A program made the translations under genes and the position numbers. A stretch of DNA of 64,000 nucleotides from Orthonyx spaldingii (taxonomy: Eukaryota > Chordata > Aves > Passeriformes > Orthonychidae), in NCBI GenBank assembly GCA_013397795.1, contig VZTJ01000790.1:124314-188313 (forward strand), read 5' to 3'. Position 1 is the first letter of the stretch. The number at the start of each line of letters is the position of its first letter. The notes beneath the pieces were generated by a model that saw only the letters and a list, made by a program, of their open reading frames with translations, was not told the origin of the DNA and did not search any database. Shown here one piece after another: positions 40,017 to 51,737 of this stretch.

Positions 40017-43000
40017 ATCAGACTCCCAGTATTTCATACGAACACACTCCAGTGCTATCCGATTCTGGATGAGTGCACACAACACCATGCCCTACGTGAA
40101 AAGCTCTCTTTTCGTCCTGGTTATGCACTCCTTCCCCCACTTTTGACACCTTCTGTACCCTCTGCTACCCAACAAAACCACTGCTAACCCTAAGGTTTGG
40201 TTCAAAAATAGAACAGAGCTACTCATCCATAGAGGGGAAAGTGACGTGATTAAAAATAAAGATATATCCCTATGCTGCAAAACAGTGCAGCTTTTCTATA
40301 TTTCAGACTGCTTAATCAAAAAGCTTCCTAGACTTTCTGATAAAGAGCCATCATAAGTCAATCCAACTGGAATAATATTATTACTTAGCAGTAAAAGCAA
40401 GGCTTGTGCACACTTATGGAAGGAGCTTTGACAGGAGTTCAACGAGATGAGAAGACCATCATAAATGTCTCCCACTTCTGCACAAAACAGAATATGTTAT
40501 TTTCCAAAGTCTCTTATGATCACAGAGAGGCAAACATTTCTAAACTGGAACATAACACAAAGAACACAGCAAAATACCACAAAAAACTCTGGAAGAATAT
40601 TAACTCATGTAATTTTCTTTATCCCTTTTAAACCTTTGAATGCAAGAGAAAAAAAACTATTATGTCACAAGGATCCACTAACAATTAAATATATTACCTT
40701 TGGGGTGTGGCTCTTCTCATAAAAATGACTATACAGAAAAGGAATTTTCTCTGTCAACAATTTTGCTTCCTGTGCTTTATCAGACATTTGAGGTTTTTTT
40801 CCTCCTTCACTGACAAAGACCTTTGTGGGGTTTTTTTAACAGCCTGCTACTGGAAGCCCTGCATATAAAATGTAGTTAAGAAAAAACATTCCCTACATAA
40901 GACAGTTAATGGAACTGTTTTCCAAGTCTGTGTTTCAGATCTGACTGGAAGCAGTGGGGTTACATATTATGTTAGTTCGGTATGACATATGACTGGAAGA
41001 GGCACTGTGCAATTAACTACTCTGAGACATAAAGCATTAATGTAGATTAAATAATCCACATTAGATTAATTTACATTGGTCTAAAAAGACTGAGAGCAAG
41101 ACAACATCTAGCCATAGAAAAAGGAAAAGCTAGGCCATTCTGTTAGTATAAAGGTGGCTTAGCAGTATTTTACAGATACACTATATTTGCTTCTCCTTCA
41201 GTTTTTTCTTAGAAATATTTACTAGAATCTATGCCACTAGGTTTTCAGACACTGTCAGGGTATTATTTCTATTAACAGAAATAATTCTGCAGACAACCCC
41301 ACTGAGGCTGATTCTCAAAACACCCTCTGCACCTATACCCTTAAGGTCACTATCTTAAAGCAGCCTCAAACTAAAGGACCAAAAATTGACATAATCCATC
41401 CCTACATACTTCTTTAGCCAGTGATGCACTACTTTTCATGAGAACTGACCAATGTCACTACACAAAATCTGTTGCAGTTACATTTTAAAATATCTTCAAC
41501 AAGTTATCTAAATTAGCATAGAACCTGACAAATAATGTCAACCAATCCAAGGAAAACATTCTCAATATATAAGCAGAAGAAATATTTCACATCATATCAT
41601 CCAACTAAAAACAATGAACTCTGAACTAAGATACAATTCCAGCTACCGAAAGCAGACATGACAATCCAGTCATGTAAAGATGTAAATTTACCAATAACTT
41701 AATGCAGTACAATACCATTAAAAAGTCAAGAATGGACATCGATTGCAGGTGTAAGATACACTCAAATCTTCACTTATCTTACTTTATCACAAACACACAT
41801 ATTCAAAGAACAAGGTTCTACTACTACCAAAAAACCACATCACTTTTATTTGTCCTTGTCATCCTAGTTTCTGAAATTGCCAGAAGACATAACATGAACA
41901 CAGTTCATTCAGGAACCTATTTCAATATTAAAATATACTATTATTACAACTACTCATATGACTAGAATTTTAATTCATGCTAAGCACTTGCAAGCAGGAG
42001 TGATGAATAAAGAAAAATCTGTGTGTTTTATTGTTTACATATTAAAAGACCTAAATGTATAAATGGGGGAGGTGGAATGGGGTGGGAATTGACACATTTC
42101 ATCTTTAGGCACCTGAAGCACTTAAGAGAAAGCTTCATACCAGTGCTGGAGACACTTTACAGTTTCCCACCACCAGTAAGAAAATTCTTGGCTCCATCCC
42201 CAGTCAGTCTCTCTTTTCCTTCTTCACCATCAACTTTGTCATGCAGACAGGTGTGGAAATCTCTTCAGTTTACTGACGCAACAAAAATGATTCTGAAGTA
42301 AGTGCTTAATTCCACTCAAACTGTAATGCTGTAATACAAAAACAATGGTTCTGATGGGCTCCCCCCAAGGTAAATGTGCAAAGAGGCAGCTCTGTATCGA
42401 GGTCTTTGGCAACCTATTTCTCTCTACCGATTGCAGAGACATGCATTAAAAAAAGGCGCAATGCAAATCAGTCAATCTGGCATAATTCATATTTTAGATG
42501 CAAATAACTTAATTTCTGAAAAAATTTCAAGTTTTATCTACCCACTGCTAGAAACAGATGATTAAGAAAAATACAGGCACTTCGTTAACATGCAGTTACA
42601 GGTGAAAATGATCACGAGCTATCCATTCATGCCCATATTAGCTTTTAACAGTGACAAACAACTAACGACTTAAATCCTTCAACTGATGTCTACCTCTTCC
42701 ACTAACAGAAATATTCACAAATACAGGAAGCCAAAATTCTTATTATGTAAGACCACCATGAAAAACTAACAAAAAAACCCCAAAACGCCCCTTTTAAAGG
42801 AAGCAGGTTCAGAACAGTTAATTAACAGCACTGAACACTTTGTATTTTATACACAAGCCATATTCAAATGCATTTTAAAATACAGTAACTAAGCTCACTA
42901 CCAAGGCATATCAAATCCATATCTGCAGAATTCACAATCTACTTCGTATTGCTACTAAAACATTAAAATTGCATAATTCAAGAAGAAAGGCATGTAACTA

Positions 43001-43054
43001 CTGAACAAACTAATTACTATACACCATTATGTTATTTCTCATGTGCTGCCCAGG

Positions 43055-43091
43055 AAAAAAAAAAGAAAAAAAAAGAAAAAAAAAAAAAAAA
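43055..43091. repeat. A-rich tract, (A)n with G interruptions
   Basis: Runs of A interrupted twice by G, about 37 bases. On the CDK17 sense strand this is a polypyrimidine (T/C) tract. Confidence 0.9.
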
Positions 43092-44362
43092 GACTATGTT
43101 TAATAATCAAAGCCTGCCTTCTGACTAAATACATTTTAAAGCTATTTTTTGGCTTATGGATCAAGTATTTTTGGTTTTGAGAATGATACTGAGATGTATG
43201 AGAAACAAACCTCCAAAAAACATTTCGGTTCACTGTATTCCCTGATAAACAACCCAGAATTACGAGCAGCAGGTTTAAAAATACTGTGACTTGTGCAAAT
43301 GGGAACACTGTTAAGCTGTTTATCTTGTTTAATCCTGAAGGTAAATAGCATAAGCTTCAAAATATTTTGCTTCTTTGCCATAACCTACTGAATCACATTG
43401 ACAAAGGTAATGAAACATTATGGCAAATCTTAAATTTCTGGAATTGCCTCTGAAATGTACAGGCCATTATTCTCAAGAAGGTTGAGTGTAAATTTCAGTC
43501 ATTTAAATCCAAACTGTGGCATCAGTGATGCCAATGATCTCCTTTCTTCAGAAGTGATCAATGCCTCAGAAACAAAACAAGAATCCTGCGCAACTCCACT
43601 ACTAGGCCTCTTTGAAATACGAACACTGGTTATTAAGTCATTTTTTTTTATTGTTGTATCTTCCAAATTTTTTCAAACTCCTCCTGTAGCTCATTTTCAG
43701 CTTATGTTTTAAAATACTATTTTACCTGTTTTATTTATTTATTATTTTATCTGTTTTAAAATATTATTTTCAAGGAAAAAAAATTAACTTTTAATTTCCT
43801 TAGATGTCTGTCCTCCAACACTAATTTCCACACCAAAAATCCTATTTCATTTCATAACTCTCACCTTAATCATGTACTCATATTAAAAACTAAGAATGTA
43901 TTTTATAAGATACATCAGTAATTACTTTCACATTGTCCCCTTCTTACCCAGTACCAAAGTTCCTGAGCTGCTGTTTTACACATCATTTTTAAAAGACTTT
44001 AATACAGCATAAATGATTGATATATTTAGCAGCTGAGCACCTCCTTTCCTCTCTGTACACAGGAAGTTTCCCCTCCCATCTGCTCAGGATATTTAAAAAA
44101 AAAAAAATAGTTACAAACTGCTGTTTTTCCATCGATACTGCAGAAAGTGACTTTTATTTATGTGTAAACACGAAAGTGAAGTTGAACCCAAGCACACACT
44201 GTAACCTGCACCAGTCCCCTGACAGTCACAAGACACCTGCTGGTACAAAGGCAGGAGTGTGGGGATGAGCAGCAGCCAGCAAAGGGGAAAACCTCAGTGG
44301 CTTTGAGTGATAGTGCCGGAATTATGCCAGGTTCAGCTTCTGTGGAGCAACCAAGCTATTCA

Positions 44363-44377
44363 CAGCAGCAGCAGCAG
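44363..44377. repeat. (CAG)5 trinucleotide run
   Basis: Five perfect CAG units in an intron, CTG on the CDK17 sense strand. Too short to be unstable. Confidence 0.9.
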
Positions 44378-44575
44378 CCCAAGCTTACTCTCCCATAGTC
44401 ATATAGAGGTCTTTAGTTTTGTATTTGGGTTTCAGAGCAAACATAAATAAGGTGACTTATGAAATAGTTTCACACTTTACAAGCAGACGCTTGAACCATT
44501 TAGTATGATATTTATGACACAGCTTTAAGACTGAATAGCAGCTAAGCAGGCAACAAGACCCTGCACACGTAGATA

Positions 44576-44631
44576 CTCTACTGCTGTTTACAACAACCAG
44601 ATCCTCTACTGCTGTTTACAACAACCAGGTC
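44576..44631. repeat. 28-bp tandem duplication
   Basis: A unit that starts CTCTACTGCTGTTTACAACA occurs at 44576-44603 and 44604-44631, with one difference near the end (CCAGATC versus CCAGGTC). The near-identity points to a recent local duplication. Confidence 0.95.
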
Positions 44632-46100
44632 CCGACAAAGAGAGAAAGGACAGAGAAAGTTGCACTGGCAATAAACTAATGACAGACTGAAAAAATGCCT
44701 TTTAATTTTCCCAGTTAAATGTATATACAGACAAATCTTTTTTGGCCTACACAGAATATTTATGCATTCTACATTGAGAAACTCTGCTTCATTTCAAGAT
44801 ATACAGGAAACTGATGGAAATATAAAATGTAATCTATTATTTCATAACTGTTTTTCCTCCTCTTGTGTACCACTAATTATATTATTGATTACGATATTTT
44901 CAAAATAAAAGCTCTCCCTAAACCCCACATACTGAATGCAGATCAGCACTTAGTATCTGTTCTGTATTATACATGAGAAACTATTCCAAACCTTTACAAA
45001 ATACCCAAACTAAGAGCTAATCTTAATAGCTGCATATATTTGATTTAGTTACCAAATACAACTAATTTATTTTAAAAGTTAATAGACTGTATTCAGTCTT
45101 TTAAAGCCTGATATAAAACACCACATCAAGTAAACAAACAGGAAGCTGTCATTTTTCCAAGCATCTACCCTGTGCTAATGACCCATTCTTCAGTATCTAT
45201 TGTTTTCCTAATTTTCTGAAGCTGCAGAAATAATGGGCAATTTTCACTGGCTTTCACTCCATTAGTGGCAAGGCCCAACAGCTGACACTGAGCAGGTTTC
45301 CCAGGGCTCCTTCACGAGTGTACTTTGACGATGAGGAGCCCTCATCACATGTGGTTACGTAACAGCAACTATTTATAGTTAACCACTTGATTCACATTAT
45401 CCACTGAGTTTTAAACCATTTCATATGCTGACACTTGATCTATCATTTTAGTTCCATAATCAAAATGCCACGTAAGAGCCAAGTAAAAAGTTTCAGTGAC
45501 GCCTGTCTGCAATATCAACAACATACCACACGAAGTATTTCATCTTATCAAGAGTACCAGACGTTAATTTCACAAGATTGGTCCTCTATAAATATATGCT
45601 GAGCAACAGTTGTTTTCTTTGCTTAATCTCCTGCTCTGTCAATATCCATTACTATGCACATAACTAACTTCTAAAACCACTGAAAGAAACCCTAGTTGTG
45701 CTAAAATTACATAATTTCTCAGTGTTCTGAGACATACTGAGACATATGACCAGCATTTCCACTGCAGAAAGCACCCTATTAACTCATACAATTCTTACCG
45801 TACAACTTCAGTGACAGCTGTTTAACACCTTCAGGTTCTTCTAGGAAATGGCTCAGAGAACCACATGTGACTAGCAGCTGGTTTACTTATGAATATAGCA
45901 GTATTTCCTGAACATCAACCTATTCTACGAATATCAAATGCTAACATTTTCTTTAGCTTTTCTAACTGGCTAATGGCTTTATTAGAATTCAGTTTCATCC
46001 TAAAATACACCTAATTGTAATAGCTGGTGACAGCATAGGCTTTCCTCATCACAGCCTGTGGCCTCTCTTATCGATCATATTAATTGATCTCAATGGCAAT

Positions 46101-46146
46101 TTCTTTACATTTTTGTAAACTGGCTTCTTTACATTTTTTGTAAACT
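46101..46146. repeat. 24-bp tandem duplication with small hairpins
   Basis: TTCTTTACATTTTTGTAAAC at 46101 is repeated at 46125 with one extra T. Each copy holds TTTACA and TGTAAA, which can pair. Confidence 0.9.
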
Positions 46147-49100
46147 AACCTATAGACCATTGTAACTTTTTAATCCAAACAGCTTTCTCGCAATTACAGG
46201 AAAATGGTTTTGCTGATGGCTAATATTCTTTGATAATTCTCAGTAATCCATATTTTGCTAAGATATTTATTTCAGTGAACACCAATTAACAGTAAACCTC
46301 ACTATATGTTAAATGTAATGACAGCTGTATAAAGACACCTTGCACATACCAGAACAACATCCAAAGAAAGATACTTCCATATCAGTAAGCTAAGAACAGG
46401 AAGTCAGAAATACCTGGGCAAAGACATTTCTGAAAGACTATACAGGTTATGACAGTTGACTATGACACTACTGTCTCAGTACAGCTACATGCCTGCAAAA
46501 TGCTCTACTCCACCAAGCAAAAAAGAGAATGTCATGATTCTGACAACTTTAACACAAACTGAAAGCGTCCAAGTATCCTCAGCAAAGCTGACAAAACACA
46601 GACGTTAAAAATCAGATACTATCATGCAACTCTACCAAACCTTTGAAAACAACAGCAGTCAGAGAAAGGAGTACAATTACAAGGTACAGATAATAATTAA
46701 ATGAAATATAATTAGAGGGCACAGAGTAACATTCACTTATGCAAAATACCTAAGTTCAACCTAAAATCAAAGATAGGCAAGAACAGCAGCTAGGAGTGTA
46801 ACTCCATTTCTTTGTTCTGGTATAGTAACACAGCCCTGATCATCATAATATATGCAAAACTAGTTGTTCCAGAGAAAATAAATAAAAAAAGAAAACAAAA
46901 ATGTCATAATCAAAACATAGGATAAAACTGTCCTTCAGCTTACTGCATTTTCAAGGTATTACTGAAATATACAAGCAGAAAATTGGCGTGAAATTCAGAG
47001 ACGCCTTTGTCTTTAGTTGAAAATGTTATAAAGTTGGTACTTTTCAGTCTTAAAATTATTTTGACTAATTCTGTATTACCACGTGAAAAATTAAAACATG
47101 ACTCGACAGCTGTTTCTTCTGCTGCTGCATTGACAATGCTGTTCCATCACATTTCTTTTTTCTCCAACATTCGTGCTTATGCATAGCATCCCTGATAAAC
47201 TGATGTTTCCTAGTGAATGACATTTCCAATCCTTTAAAAGCAAGCACTACACCACAAAAGCCCAAATATGCCAGTAAAGCACTGTTACAAAGATTACAGT
47301 ATCAATGTGTCTATGGTATTTTATAAAACAGCCAGGTATAGCGTTTAAAGATCTCCAAGGATGTGCTAAAGCCTTACTATCCAAGGACTGATGTATCAAA
47401 AGCTGGTCCTATGCAAATTACCTGATTTATGCACCCATTACTGTCATTGTTTTCCATATAACAGGATCACAGAACTAAAGAACTCCTTCTTTCCCAATGT
47501 TCTTGTGCTCCAAGTTGGCAAATCAGCTCAAGTACCAGTCCTGTTTATTCCTTGTGACTATCAGTGGTTTAAACTGCTGTTTGTAAAAGTTCTACTTAGC
47601 CAGTTCTACTAAACTCTGGAGTTGACATCACTGCTAAAATAAGTTCAGGAAACCAATAACTCTGGAAGAATTGCCAATCCATCAAGTTAGTTAAGAATGA
47701 GTATATATGAATTTGCATTCAACACAGAATTATAAAAAGTCATTTCTCCAAACAAGCATTAACTTTCATTCTTCAGATAAAAGCTGTCAAAAGTGCATCG
47801 TGACTCTTCACAACATACACAGGAAGAAAAAAACCATCCCACACCATTAGTGGGTATTTCTGGAGAAAGCTCTCTTTCATGGGGAAGAATGTTACCAGGG
47901 CTCAAAAGGAATAAATAACAGGATATAAAATATTCAGAAAGTTAAAAAAGCCCCCTAGGCCTAGACTTATTTTTACAAAGCAAATTATTGCCTAGTGATC
48001 AAAATATGTAAATATAAAATGCTTTTACCTCTATCATCCAAATTGCTACATCAGTATGTGAACAGGCATAAAAAAAAAATCCCAGTTCTTACACTCAGAA
48101 GGAAAAAGTCATTGCTATAATTATGTGCATTGCAAAATAAGGCAGTGATTGCTAACAATAGACCGGTTTAGTTTGTTCTTTAGATGTGACCCATAACTGT
48201 CAAGTAAACATTTGCCATTTTAATAGCATTTTTACATGCTAAAGTTGTAATGTATTATATAAAATTCTGAACTACCACTGTTTACAGCGGTGCCCAGCTG
48301 CCTCAATAGCTACACAAGGCTTGCTGCAGAAATAAAAAGAGTACGCATTAGAAAGCATGCACCTAACAAGTTAGATACCCGTAACTTAAGAACTGTAAGC
48401 AATATTTAGTGAGTTTATGCTAGAAAAGCTTTATAATTATTGAGTTTGATTTTTAACATGATCTTGTCCATTTTCACATCATACCATATAATGCATTCAA
48501 TAAATACACAACTAGTATATACAACTACTTAAAATACGGCTCATTAGCTTTCATTGACAAAAAACAGAAGGTGACTAGTACATGGAATATCAACAGCTTC
48601 CACTAAATGTGTGAAGAGGGTCAAGAGCAAACTCACAGAAAGATGTTAATGTAGACTATTCACTGAATCAGACTTCAACACAGCCTTTCCCAACTGCACT
48701 TTTTAGGTACAATTACTCAAATATACTGCTGGACAGAAACTTATTGAGTAAAATGTTCTTTTTTTTTTTCCCTAGCAGCAGGTAGTCATTTAAGAAATAA
48801 GAAGACTTTGTACTTTACTAGGCCATTCAAAAATTCTGTATAGTTTTACTGTAAGAGCTCCACATCGTAACAGTAACACATGCAGACTGAGCATCTTAAC
48901 ATCCTTGTCATAAGCTATTCCATATTTACACACTGCAGTGTTAGGCAGAAATTGAAGCCAGAGCCATTCACGGGAAATACACAGCCATGATCTGTTTCTC
49001 AATCTAAATTATATTTGCAATTATAAATTATTTCACTACACGCTAGTGGCATTTTACATATTAAAAAGATCAATTAATGCACTACATTCTTAGCCAAGCT

Positions 49101-49808
49101 TAAAATAAATGACTCCCCACATTCAAACTATAATTTGCTTCAGACAACACGGGCTTTAATTTGCAAACTCTTCAGTACAGATGTAGGCAGAACCCACCTC
49201 ATGATTTGTGTAGAGCTCCATTCTGGGTAAACACAGGGCTACACAGCACAATATGCAAATACAAGGTATGAACCTCATTGCGTTATCCTTCCTAAAGATT
49301 TCTGTAAGACAAACTCATTATTGTCAAAGCAGTATTTAAATACTGCCAGCTTTCATCTTTCCAATTTAAGTGGCTCTTTTAATGCCATATTAACATTATA
49401 ATGGTTTATCTACGTTGGAGAAGTAAATTCAGTTTGTTCTTTCAAATAATTTTTAAGGAAAAATTTTGCCATGTATTCAAACATGTGATTTTATGTTTTC
49501 ATATCTATTACTTCTACATTAATTATTCAAAACACGTCTCTCTCATGCCACTTACTGAAGTGCAGATGTAAATAACAAGAGCTGTGTGTGAAGATGCAGA
49601 ATTCTTATAACAAAGCAATATGGCAATTTCTTTAACATCTTAAGCACATAAAATACCAGATCACCTACTTCCTTTTTTCCCAATTATAATACAAAAAATT
49701 TGGTACTAAGTCTAATTTTGTAAATGTTTTCTTCTGCCCCACATCTTCCCAGTATTTAACCTTTGGTGATACAGTTTCCAGTTCAATTAATACAATTAAA
49801 AAAGAAGT

Positions 49809-49824
49809 GGGGGGGGGGGGGGGG
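49809..49824. repeat. G16 homopolymer
   Basis: Sixteen consecutive G on the plus strand (C16 in the CDK17 transcript), preceded by AAAAAAGAAGT and followed by AGAGAAG. It lies about 0.8 kb inside intron 1 from the CpG island. Such runs can form G-quadruplex and are prone to sequencing error. Confidence 0.95.
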
Positions 49825-49936
49825 AGAGAAGTAATGGAAGAATGTCAGACCAGGCTTGCTCTCACATCATACCTACAAGAATGTTGCTATTGATCTTCTC
49901 TTAAACTACAAAAGAACATAAATTATTCACCAAAAT

Positions 49937-49962
49937 AAAAAAAAAAAAAAAAAATTTATAAC

Positions 49963-49995
<33 letters not shown>
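49937..49995. repeat. Two poly(A) runs (A18 and A32)
   Basis: A18 at 49937-49954 and A32 at 49964-49995 are separated by TTTATAACC. In the CDK17 transcript these are U-rich. A retroposon tail is possible, but no element body was recognised upstream. Confidence 0.95.
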
Positions 49996-49997
<2 letters not shown>

Positions 49998-50657
49998 AAG
50001 TGGACGCTTTTTAAATTACTGAGTTCGGATTATGATACAAGTCAGACCCGTTTTACTCATAACACCCATAACACTGTTAACAACCATTAGCAAAGTGCCA
50101 AAGACAGCAATGAGTTTAAAACAACTACAGCCAGCTACCAAAATTGTTGCAGGAGAGACAAAGGGGATCAAGGTCAGCATTCTTCTAACGCAACAGCTAA
50201 TCCACTCCTGTGAACATGGTATTGGCACTGGTGGGTGTAGTAAATTTGCAATAAACATGAAATATACATGATTCCAGCTAATCTCCCCCGTCCTTTCGAG
50301 AGAACCATTTTGCTCTCACTGGTCTCAAGCCATTACATATTTGAGCGAGGAAGGGGAGGGAGGAGTTCACAGAAGTTCAGGGTCAGACAATGTTCACGTA
50401 TCCTGTCACCTTCGAACTCAGAGCTCAGAGCAGAAAAACTCTTATGCCACGCACTGAAACCTACATATTTTGGGTGTACGTGTGGGGGGAGACCTGCAAT
50501 AGGAGCGAATGTGTCATACGTGCGGAGGCTGCGAGGAGAAGAGCTGTCAGGAGAATGCTGCCTCGCTTGAAGAGGAGGAGGCGGTGGGGAAAGGACCGTG
50601 ACGAACGCAGGATCACTAAAAAATCCGGCAGTGCTCAGGGGCTGCCATCCCCGGCTC

Positions 50658-50938
50658 ACCCCTCCGGGCCGGCTTCGCTCGGCTCCCCTCGCAGAGGGCT
50701 CAGCCCCACGGAGCTGCCCCCCAGCCCCCGCGGAGCCGCTCCCAGCCGCCACCGGGCAGCGGAAATCCCCCGCAGCCCGGCCCGACCCTGCCCGGGGGCG
50801 CCGAGCGGCGCTCCCCGCGCCCCAGGCTCCCCGCGCAGCCCCCGGCCCTGTCGCAGGGCGCTCCCCCACGACCACCATCGCTTCCCCCCGCCTGCGGGGC
50901 CGCGCTGTCACCTCGCCCCCCGCGACGTCCCACGTACC
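50658..50938 (-). other. CDK17: Candidate donor sites for CDK17 exon 1
   Basis: Three minus-strand candidates lie left of the gap. The first is GGAGGG|GTGAGC with GT at 50659-50658. The second is GCGAG|GTGACA with GT at 50911-50910. The third is CTGCG|GTACGT with GT at 50937-50936. Any of them could join to the acceptor at 13002. The choice cannot be made from sequence alone, and an exon lying wholly inside the gap is also possible. Confidence 0.3.
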
Positions 50939-50994
50939 GCAGGCCGAGAGCCGACACCCCGCCGCGAGCCGGACCCGCACCCCGGGGCCGGGAG

Positions 50995-51422
50995 NNNNNN
51001 NNNNNNNNNNNNNNNNNNNNNNNNNNNNNNNNNNNNNNNNNNNNNNNNNNNNNNNNNNNNNNNNNNNNNNNNNNNNNNNNNNNNNNNNNNNNNNNNNNNN
51101 NNNNNNNNNNNNNNNNNNNNNNNNNNNNNNNNNNNNNNNNNNNNNNNNNNNNNNNNNNNNNNNNNNNNNNNNNNNNNNNNNNNNNNNNNNNNNNNNNNNN
51201 NNNNNNNNNNNNNNNNNNNNNNNNNNNNNNNNNNNNNNNNNNNNNNNNNNNNNNNNNNNNNNNNNNNNNNNNNNNNNNNNNNNNNNNNNNNNNNNNNNNN
51301 NNNNNNNNNNNNNNNNNNNNNNNNNNNNNNNNNNNNNNNNNNNNNNNNNNNNNNNNNNNNNNNNNNNNNNNNNNNNNNNNNNNNNNNNNNNNNNNNNNNN
51401 NNNNNNNNNNNNNNNNNNNNNN
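50995..51422. other. Assembly gap (428 N) in the CpG island
   Basis: The run of N is flanked by very GC-rich sequence (CGGGGCCGGGAG on the left, CTCCGCCCGCTC on the right). The length is not a round number, so it may be an estimate or masked sequence. It probably hides the core promoter and part of exon 1 of CDK17. Reading frames that cross it are not meaningful. Confidence 0.99.
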
Positions 51423-51424
51423 CT

Positions 51425-51587
51425 CCGCCCGCTCGCTCTGAGCCAGCCCCGCCGGCTCCGGGCGCAGGAGGGGCCGCGGGGACGCCCGTGCGCCGGCGAC
51501 ACCTGGCGGCCGCGGGGGCCCGGCTGGGCCGGCGGCTGCGCGGGGAGCGGGGGGGTCAGGGCGGAGCGCGGGGAATGCCCCGGGCGG
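51425..51587. promoter_or_regulatory. GC boxes (Sp1/KLF-type) right of the gap
   Basis: GC-box cores are present as CCGCCC at 51425-51430 and GGGCGG at 51559-51564 and 51582-51587. Such cores are expected by chance in sequence this GC-rich. They fit a TATA-less CpG-island promoter but do not prove binding. Confidence 0.4.
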
Positions 51588-51729
51588 CGGCGCGGGGAGC
51601 GGGGGCTGCCGCAGCGCTTTTCTGGGCCGCCGTCCGCGCTGCGGGGAGCCCGGCCGCGCCGAGCCGAGTGGGGCGCTGCTGGCGCTCGCTGCGCCTCAGA
51701 GGCCCTGCGCAGCCGTCTCCTCCCGCCGC

Positions 51730-51737
51730 AGGAAGTG
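51730..51737 (+). promoter_or_regulatory. Possible ETS-family site
   Basis: AGGAAGTG matches the ETS/GABPA core GGAAGT. It lies in the CpG island, about 300 bp upstream of the gap with respect to CDK17. ETS sites are frequent in CpG-island promoters, but a single 8-bp match is weak evidence. Confidence 0.3.

Larger units (their letters stand above)
13002..50658 (-). other. CDK17: CDK17 intron 1 (about 38 kb)
   Basis: This is inferred from the acceptor at 13002 and the CpG-island promoter near 51 kb on the same strand. The upstream limit is uncertain, because the exon 1 donor could be at 50659 or further right. The sequence is AT-rich and non-coding, with three CR1 fragments (23017-23375, 25532-26203, 30585-31212) and the simple and tandem repeats listed separately. 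Apart from the CR1 remnants, no coding exon on either strand could be supported. A very long first intron is common for genes of this type. Confidence 0.75.
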
